Origin: an uncultured Actinomycetes bacterium
Lineage (GTDB): Bacteria > Actinomycetota > Thermoleophilia > Miltoncostaeales > Miltoncostaeaceae
Direction of reading: 5' to 3'
Assembly (NCBI GenBank): GCA_937862675.1
Contig: CALMEC010000117.1
Coordinates: 1 to 11,498 of the forward strand
Length of the DNA stretch: 11,498 nt
Part shown: piece by piece, positions 6,907-11,498 of the stretch
Layout of the letters: each line of letters starts with the position of its first letter
Numbering within the stretch: position 1 is the first letter of the stretch
The notes under the pieces: model-generated
What the model was told of the DNA's origin: nothing
The model's database searches: none
What the model saw: the letters and a program-made list of their open reading frames with translations, nothing else
Made by a program: the position numbers and the translations under genes

Positions 6907-7856
6907 GCCGGGTCACCTACGAGGACTCCGGCGTCAGCCTCGATGCGGCGCGTCGTCACACCGCCAACATCGCGGACCTCGTGGCCGGCGGCCTGGGCTT
7001 CGCCGGCGCCATGGAGATCCCCGGCGACCCGGACCGGCTCATCGTCGGCTGCACCGACGGCGTCGGCACCAAGATCGCCCTCGCCCAGTCGCTGGGGCGG
7101 GTGGACGGACTGGGCCAGGACCTCGTCGCCATGTGCGTCAACGACCTGGCCTGCACGGGGGCCCGGCCGCTCTTCTTCCTCGACTACCTCGCCGTGGGAC
7201 GCCTCGATCCGGCTGTGGCCGGGGCCTTCGTCGAGGGCGTGGCCCGGGCATGCCGCGAGACCGGTTACCTGCTCCTCGGCGGCGAGACCGCCGAGCATCC
7301 GGGCGTGGTGGCCGACGATCACCTCGACGCCGCCGGGTTCGCCTGCGGCATCGTGGCGAAGGCGGACCTGCTCGGCCCCGAGCGCGTCCGCGAGGGTGAC
7401 GTCGTCGTGGGGGTGCCCTCAAGCGGGCTCCACTCCAACGGCTTCAGTCTGGTGCGGCGGCTGGTGGCCGACGGTCACCTGGCCCCCGACCCCGATCTTC
7501 TCCTCACTCCGACACGTCTCTACACGGCGGACGTCGCCCGGCTCCAGGACGCCGGCGTCGATCTGCACGCCGTCGCGCACATCGCGGGCGGCGGCCTGCC
7601 CGAGAACCTGCCGCGGGTACTGCCCGAGGGGCTCCGTCCGGTGGTCGACCCCTCCGCCTGGACCCGCAACGCGGCGATCGAGGCGGTCCTCGCCACCGGT
7701 GCGGTGCCGGAGGACGATGCCTGGGACACCTTCAACATGGGCCTCGGCCTCTGCATTGTCGTCGCGGTGGACGACGCGGACCGCGTGATGGCGCACATCG
7801 GCGACGCGTCGGTGATCGGCCGGATCGAGACGGGGGAGGGGCTGCGTCGTGCCTGA
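6903..7856 (+). CDS. purM: Phosphoribosylformylglycinamidine cyclo-ligase (AIR synthetase), short N-terminus
   Basis: Step 5: ATP-dependent closure of FGAM to AIR. The protein has 317 residues; the family is usually about 340. The AIRS-type signatures are GCTDGVGTKI (49-58), VNDLACTGARPLFFLDYLA (79-97), LGGETAEHPG (125-134; usually GGETAEMPG), SSGLHSNGFSLVR (173-185), HIAGGGLPENLPRVLP (226-241) and DTFNMGLGL (275-283). The missing length is mainly at the N-terminus: after YEDSGVSLDA the usual lysine- and arginine-rich stretch before the GGLGGF-type motif is short, leaving AARRHTANIADLVAGGLGF. The start ATG at 6903 overlaps the purF stop as ATGA and no other start would lengthen it plausibly. 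The stop lies inside purN (8-nt overlap). Confidence 0.96.
   Translation: MSRVTYEDSGVSLDAARRHTANIADLVAGGLGFAGAMEIPGDPDRLIVGCTDGVGTKIALAQSLGRVDGLGQDLVAMCVNDLACTGARPLFFLDYLAVGRLDPAVAGAFVEGVARACRETGYLLLGGETAEHPGVVADDHLDAAGFACGIVAKADLLGPERVREGDVVVGVPSSGLHSNGFSLVRRLVADGHLAPDPDLLLTPTRLYTADVARLQDAGVDLHAVAHIAGGGLPENLPRVLPEGLRPVVDPSAWTRNAAIEAVLATGAVPEDDAWDTFNMGLGLCIVVAVDDADRVMAHIGDASVIGRIETGEGLRRA
7835..7839 (+). promoter_or_regulatory. Ribosome binding site that sets the purN start
   Basis: GGAGG at 7835-7839 lies within a G-rich run at the end of purM. It is 9 nt from GTG 7849 and 18 nt from the next in-frame ATG at 7858, so the GTG is the better start, and purM and purN overlap by 8 nt. Confidence 0.6.
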
Positions 7857-8493
7857 CATGGACGAGTACCCGATCGTCCCCCTGGCGAGCGTCTGCGGCA
7901 CGTACCTGCTCGCCCTCATCGAGAAGCTCCACAACGACGCCGCCTCGCCGGTGCGGATCGTGGCGGTCGTCGTCTCGTCCCCCGACGCCCCCGCCCTGGT
8001 GGCCGCCGAGGACGCCGGCATCGCCACGTACGTGGTCAGCCGAGACGATTTCGGATCCCGGGAGGAACGCGACCGCGCCCTCGCCGCGGTGGTGGCCGGC
8101 GCCGACCCCCGCCTGGTCGTGCTGGCCGGCTGGATGAGCATCCTCACCCCGGACTTCCTGGACCGCTTCCCCGACCGGGTGATCAACCTTCATCCGTCCA
8201 TGCTCCCGGCGTTCCCGGGCATGCATGCCATCGAGGAGGCCCTCGAATGGGGCGTGCGGTACACCGGGGTCAGCGTCCACTACGCCGATCCGCAGGTCGA
8301 CGGCGGGCCGCCGATCCTGCAGGAGCCGGTTCCCGTCACCTCCGCCGATTCCGTAGAGTCGCTCCGTGAGCGCATCCGCCAGGTGGAGCACCGGATCCTT
8401 CCTCAGGCGGTGGCGTTGTTCGCGGCGGGGCGGGTCTCGCGGGACCCGGAGAGGCGGCGTCGAGTTGTGATCCACGACGGGAGTTCAGAATGA
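7849..8493 (+). CDS. purN: Phosphoribosylglycinamide formyltransferase (GART), with atypical phosphate loop
   Basis: Step 3: transfers the formyl group of 10-formyl-tetrahydrofolate to GAR, giving FGAR. The product is 214 residues from GTG 7849. Catalytic residues are in place: Asn113 and His115 in VINLHPSMLPAFPG, and Asp151 in YADPQVDGGPPILQ. The folate-side strand LAGWMSIL (92-99) and the C-terminal IRQVEHRILPQAV are typical. The N-terminal GAR phosphate loop is odd: where the family has a string close to SGSGTNLQAL, this protein reads SVCGTYLLAL (14-23), losing a glycine and the asparagine. The reading frame is intact. This may be real divergence or local sequence error. The start overlaps purM by 8 nt; the stop overlaps the purH ATG. 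Confidence 0.94.
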   Translation: MPDMDEYPIVPLASVCGTYLLALIEKLHNDAASPVRIVAVVVSSPDAPALVAAEDAGIATYVVSRDDFGSREERDRALAAVVAGADPRLVVLAGWMSILTPDFLDRFPDRVINLHPSMLPAFPGMHAIEEALEWGVRYTGVSVHYADPQVDGGPPILQEPVPVTSADSVESLRERIRQVEHRILPQAVALFAAGRVSRDPERRRRVVIHDGSSE

Positions 8494-10037
8494 AGGTCAA
8501 GCGCGCGTTGTTGTCGGTGTCGGACAAGGACGGCCTGGTCCCCTTCGCACAGGGACTCGCCGCGCTGGACATCACGCTCGTGTCGACCGGCGGCACCGCC
8601 GCCGCACTGCGTGACGCCGGCCTCGATGTGATCAGCGTCGACCAGGTCACCGGCCACCCGGAGATCATGGGCGGACGCGTCAAGACGCTCCATCCGCGTA
8701 TCCACGGGGGCATCCTCGGCCGCACCGACATCCCCAGCCACGTGGAGGAGATGGAGGCCAACGGCATCGAGCCCATCGACCTGGTCGTGGTGAACCTCTA
8801 CCCGTTCGCCCAGACCGTGGCCGCCGGCGCGTCCGACGAGGAAGTCGTCGAGCAGATCGACATCGGCGGTCCCGCGCTGATCCGCCCCCCGGCCAAGAAC
8901 CACCGTCGCGTCCCCCTCGTGCCGGGGCCGGCGCAGTACCACGCCCTCCTCCCCGAGCTGGAGGGAAGCGACGGCGAGCTCAACGAGCACACGCTCAAGG
9001 CGCTCGCCCTGGACGCCTTCCGCCACACGGCCCGCTACGACGCCGACATCGCCGAGTGGATGAGCGCCGACGAGGGCGACTTCCCCGAGCTGCTCATGCC
9101 GGAGTTCGAGAAGCTCTCCGATCTGGTCTACGGCGAGAACCCCCATCAGCGCGCCGCCTACTACGGCGCATGGGGCACACGCACCCACCTGCTCGCGCGG
9201 GTCGACCAGCTGCACGGTCAGGCGCTCTCGTTCAACAACCTGCTCGACCTCGACGGGGCCCGCAATCTCGCTGGTGAGTTCGAGGAGCCGGCCGCCGTCA
9301 TCGTCAAGCACAACAACCCGTGCGGCGCATCCGTCGGACAGGACGTCAACCAGGCGTACGACCAGGCCCTCGAATGCGACCCGGTGTCGGCGTACGGCGG
9401 TGTCATCGTCGTCAACCGTCCGGTCGACATCGAGCTGGCCGAGAAGCTCGCCTCCACGTTCGTCGAGGTCCTGATGGCGCCGGAGTTCGAGGAGGGCGCG
9501 CTGGAGCGCCTCACCAAGAAGGAGAAGATCCGCATCCTCCTCAATCGCGAGCGCCGCCGCTTCAATCCGGGCGAGCTCGACATGCGGCGTGTCACCGGCG
9601 GACTCCTGGTCCAGGACCGCGACCGCAGCAACGAGGGTCGCGAGCAGATGACCGTGGTCACCGAGGCGAAGCCCACCGAGGAGCAGTGGACGGACCTCAT
9701 CTTCTCGTGGCGCGTGGCGAAGCACGTCAAGAGCAACGCGATCGTCTTCGCGCGCGACGGACGCACCATCGGCATCGGCGCGGGGCAGATGAGCCGCGTC
9801 GACTCGACGCGGCTCGCCACCGAGAAGGCGTCCATCGCCGGGCTCTCGACGGCGGGGTGCGCCGTCGCCTCCGATGCGTTCTTCCCGTTCCCCGACGGTC
9901 CGCTCACCGCACTCGACGCGGGTGCCACCGCTATTGTCCAGCCCGGCGGCTCGATCCGTGACGACGCGGTGATCGAGGCCGTCAACGAGCGTGGCGCGGT
10001 GATGGTGTTCACCGGGCACCGCCACTTCCGCCACTAG
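8490..10037 (+). CDS. purH: Bifunctional AICAR transformylase / IMP cyclohydrolase
   Basis: Last two steps to IMP. The product is 515 residues, the usual length. Residues 1 to about 200 form the MGS-like IMP cyclohydrolase domain: LLSVSDKDGL (7-16), VSTGGTA (31-37), GRVKTLHPRIHGGIL (62-76), VVVNLYPF (99-106) and IDIGGPALIRPPAKNH (123-138). The rest is AICAR transformylase: YGENPHQRA (214-222), SFNNLLDLDGA (247-257), the catalytic KHNNPCGA (273-280), SAYGGV (300-305), SDAFFPFPDG (461-470) and the C-terminal GHRHFRH. The segment RPPAKNHRRVPLVPGPAQY (132-150) differs from the usual RAAAKNH..VAVV pattern by several prolines, although the Lys of AKNH is kept. ATG 8490 overlaps the purN stop and has GGGAG at 8479-8483. 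It is the last pur gene in the operon. Confidence 0.97.
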   Translation: MKVKRALLSVSDKDGLVPFAQGLAALDITLVSTGGTAAALRDAGLDVISVDQVTGHPEIMGGRVKTLHPRIHGGILGRTDIPSHVEEMEANGIEPIDLVVVNLYPFAQTVAAGASDEEVVEQIDIGGPALIRPPAKNHRRVPLVPGPAQYHALLPELEGSDGELNEHTLKALALDAFRHTARYDADIAEWMSADEGDFPELLMPEFEKLSDLVYGENPHQRAAYYGAWGTRTHLLARVDQLHGQALSFNNLLDLDGARNLAGEFEEPAAVIVKHNNPCGASVGQDVNQAYDQALECDPVSAYGGVIVVNRPVDIELAEKLASTFVEVLMAPEFEEGALERLTKKEKIRILLNRERRRFNPGELDMRRVTGGLLVQDRDRSNEGREQMTVVTEAKPTEEQWTDLIFSWRVAKHVKSNAIVFARDGRTIGIGAGQMSRVDSTRLATEKASIAGLSTAGCAVASDAFFPFPDGPLTALDAGATAIVQPGGSIRDDAVIEAVNERGAVMVFTGHRHFRH

Positions 10038-10078
10038 ACCACTCTTCTCTCGATCGACCCGGGGGGCCGTTCGACCGC

Positions 10079-11185
10079 ATGCGCTTCCTGACGATGCTGA
10101 CCCGCCGTTGGACGACGTTCGCGCCGATCGTCGCCGTGGTGGTGTTGGCCGTCGCATGGGGACTGGAGATCGGCGGGATCATCGCGACGGTCGTGGCGGC
10201 GGTTCTGGCGCTCGCGGTCTTCTCGGCCGTGCACCACGCGGAGGTGGTCGCCCACAAGGTCGGCGAGCCGTTCGGATCGCTGGTGCTCGCGGTCGCGGTC
10301 ACGGTGATCGAGGTCGGGCTTATCGTCATGTTGATGCTCTCGGCACCCGACGCCGCCGAGAGTGCCCTCGCGCGTGACACCGTCTTCGCGGCCTTCATCA
10401 TCACCTGCAACGGCATCGTCGGGATCTCCATCCTGGCAGGTGCGCTTCGCTTCGCGACCCCGCGGTTCAACGCGGAGGGAACGGGTGCCGCGCTGTCGAC
10501 GGTGGCCGTCCTGGCGACCATCTGCCTCATCCTGCCGAGCGTCACCGAATCCGCGCACGGACAGGTGTACACCACCTCGCAGCTCATGTTCGCGGCGATC
10601 GCGGCGCTCGTGCTGTGGGGCAGCTACGTCTTCACCCAGACGGTGCGCCATCGCGACTTCTTCCTGCCCGTCGACCAGGCGACGGGGCGTCCCATCGACT
10701 CGGCCGACACCCACGCCGACCCGCCCACCGACCGGGCCGCGCTGACAAGCCTGGGCCTTCTCCTCCTGGCCCTCATCGCCGTGGTGGGCCTGGCCAAGCT
10801 GCTCGGACCCACGATCGAGTCCGGCGTCGCGAAGGCGGGTATGCCGCAGGCTGTGGTCGGCGTCGTCATCGCGGCGCTCGTCCTGCTTCCGGAGAGCATC
10901 GCCGCGGTGCGTGCCGCGATGCGCAACCGCATGCAGGTCAGCCTCAACCTGGCCTACGGATCCGCCATGGCGAGCATCGGGCTGACGGTCCCGACGATCG
11001 CGTTCCTCTCGCCGCTCTTCGACACCAAACTCGTCCTGGGTCTCGACAACACCGGCATCGTGCTGGCGGTGCTCACGGTCCTCACCGGCATCCTCACCGT
11101 CGTCCCGGGACGCACCACACGTCTGCAGGGCGTGGTCCATCTCGTCATCCTGGGCGCATATGTCGTGCTCACGATCACGCCCTAG
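10079..11185 (+). CDS. chaA: ChaA-type calcium (sodium)/proton antiporter
   Basis: 368-residue integral membrane protein of the CaCA superfamily; it exchanges Ca2+ or Na+ for protons at the cytoplasmic membrane. About 11 membrane segments are visible: roughly 14-29, 32-51, 67-88, 102-123, 136-156, 168-189, 222-243, 255-277, 288-311, 321-344 and 349-367. The two alpha repeats carry the expected acidic residues: HHAEVVAHKVGEPFG (52-66) with VTVIEVGLI (Glu78), and VLLPESIAAVRAAMRNR (268-284; Glu272) with SLNLAYGSAMASIGLTVP. The central loop (190-220) is polar and acidic but much shorter than in the eukaryotic exchangers. The start ATG at 10079 lies 41 nt after purH; the GGGGGG at 10061-10066 is a poor, distant ribosome site. 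It may be read through from the purine operon. No metabolic link to purine synthesis is evident. The cation preference cannot be told from sequence. Confidence 0.92.
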   Translation: MRFLTMLTRRWTTFAPIVAVVVLAVAWGLEIGGIIATVVAAVLALAVFSAVHHAEVVAHKVGEPFGSLVLAVAVTVIEVGLIVMLMLSAPDAAESALARDTVFAAFIITCNGIVGISILAGALRFATPRFNAEGTGAALSTVAVLATICLILPSVTESAHGQVYTTSQLMFAAIAALVLWGSYVFTQTVRHRDFFLPVDQATGRPIDSADTHADPPTDRAALTSLGLLLLALIAVVGLAKLLGPTIESGVAKAGMPQAVVGVVIAALVLLPESIAAVRAAMRNRMQVSLNLAYGSAMASIGLTVPTIAFLSPLFDTKLVLGLDNTGIVLAVLTVLTGILTVVPGRTTRLQGVVHLVILGAYVVLTITP

Positions 11186-11498
11186 ATGAGTGGTGCCACG
11201 GACATCGTGGCGTGGTGCGTGTCTCCGGCGGTGCGGATACGCCACCAATCCCCCCGCCCGCCCCTGACCAGCCACCGGGCGACTCGAACAGGTGAGCCGG
11301 CATGCCCTTCGGCGGCCGGCGACGTCCCGCACCCCCCAGGGACGCACCCGGAATCCGCGTCTCTGTGGCACCACCCGTCTCGCGCCGTCGCGGCCCTCGT
11401 CGCCGTGCTCCTCGCGGGGGCGGGGACCGCGGCCGGTGCACCACCCCACGACGACCGGGCGTCCGGCGCCCTGGACCGGGCGGCCGTGCGTTCGCTCT
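11186..11498 (+). CDS. N-terminal part of a probable secreted protein, start uncertain, cut by window edge
   Basis: An open frame begins at ATG 11186, directly after the chaA stop and in its frame, and runs to the edge. Coding character is clear only from about 11351: codons end in G/C and encode HHPSR, a hydrophobic AVAALVAVLLAGAGTAAGA core (11384-11440), then PPHDDRASGALDRAAVRSL, a typical Sec signal peptide and start of a mature chain. Between 11186 and about 11300 the codons include several rare ones (ATA, ACT, CGA, ACA), so the true start is probably later. ATG 11302, with AGGTGAG upstream, is attractive but in another frame; loss of one C from the C6 run at 11332-11337 would join it to the signal peptide frame. 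Function cannot be assigned. Confidence 0.45.
   Translation, partial: MSGATDIVAWCVSPAVRIRHQSPRPPLTSHRATRTGEPACPSAAGDVPHPPGTHPESASLWHHPSRAVAALVAVLLAGAGTAAGAPPHDDRASGALDRAAVRSL
11195..11211 (+). terminator. Weak candidate hairpin after chaA
   Basis: Perfect 6-bp inverted repeat GCCACG/CGTGGC around a 5-nt GACAT loop, starting 10 nt after the chaA stop, with no T-run. It could terminate the operon transcript, but it is short and would also lie inside the downstream frame if that gene began at 11186. Confidence 0.25.
11290..11296 (+). promoter_or_regulatory. Candidate ribosome binding site before ATG 11302
   Basis: AGGTGAG, five bases before ATG 11302. It is the best Shine-Dalgarno-like string downstream of chaA and the reason ATG 11302 is considered as the true start of the secreted protein gene despite the frame problem. 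Confidence 0.35.

Noticed and set aside
10038..10078. Terminator between purH and chaA
   Set aside because: The G6 run and the nearby TCGACC repeats do not make a stable inverted repeat, and there is no T-run.
8403..10157. 584-codon minus-strand frame opposite purH
   Set aside because: Complement shadow of a strongly conserved gene; no family signature, no plausible start region.
10034..11449. 471-codon minus-strand frame opposite chaA
   Set aside because: Low-complexity Arg/Asp/Gly/His text typical of an antisense shadow of a membrane protein gene; the + strand gives a clean 11-segment antiporter.

Overview
The window is very GC-rich, its codons almost always end in G or C, and every supportable gene is on the + strand. 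Genes are packed with stop/start overlaps. The split formylglycinamidine synthase (PurS+PurQ+short PurL), the purC-S-Q-L-F-M-N-H order and the base composition point to a high-GC actinobacterial-type genome. A deep lineage such as Thermoleophilia is my guess from the style of the intergenic palindromes, but I cannot prove it from sequence alone.

Layout. (1) Bases 1-440 hold the C-terminal part of an L,D-transpeptidase with the tail of a peptidoglycan-binding domain, cut by the window edge. An overlapping gene follows, for an exported family 3 amino-acid-type substrate-binding protein (440-1243) with no permease or ATPase next to it. (2) Bases 1244-1504 are non-coding. They hold a probable terminator hairpin, a 140-bp REPIN/MITE-like element made of two nearly palindromic copies with perfect 20-bp terminal inverted repeats, and a -10 box placed so that purC mRNA would be leaderless. 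(3) Bases 1505-10037 are an unbroken eight-gene purine operon: purC, purS, purQ, purL, purF, purM, purN, purH. Five of the seven junctions are ATGA overlaps, one is an 8-nt overlap and one a 2-nt gap. (4) A ChaA-type Ca2+(Na+)/H+ antiporter (10079-11185) lies 41 nt after purH. (5) From 11186 to the edge an open frame runs into a clear Sec signal peptide. Its start is uncertain, and a C6 run may hide a frameshift.

How the genes work together. The operon encodes step 1 of de novo purine synthesis (PurF), step 3 (PurN), step 4 (PurL/PurQ/PurS), step 5 (PurM), step 8 (PurC) and steps 9-10 (PurH), giving IMP. PurD, PurE/PurK and PurB are not here and must be encoded elsewhere. The overlaps imply translational coupling and near-fixed expression ratios, which suits the PurLQS complex.

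I found no convincing new multi-gene system. The points that deserve a second look are the palindromic element, the leaderless purC start, unusual residues in the phosphate loop of PurN and in the IMP cyclohydrolase domain of PurH, a short PurM N-terminus, and the unresolved 3'-end gene.
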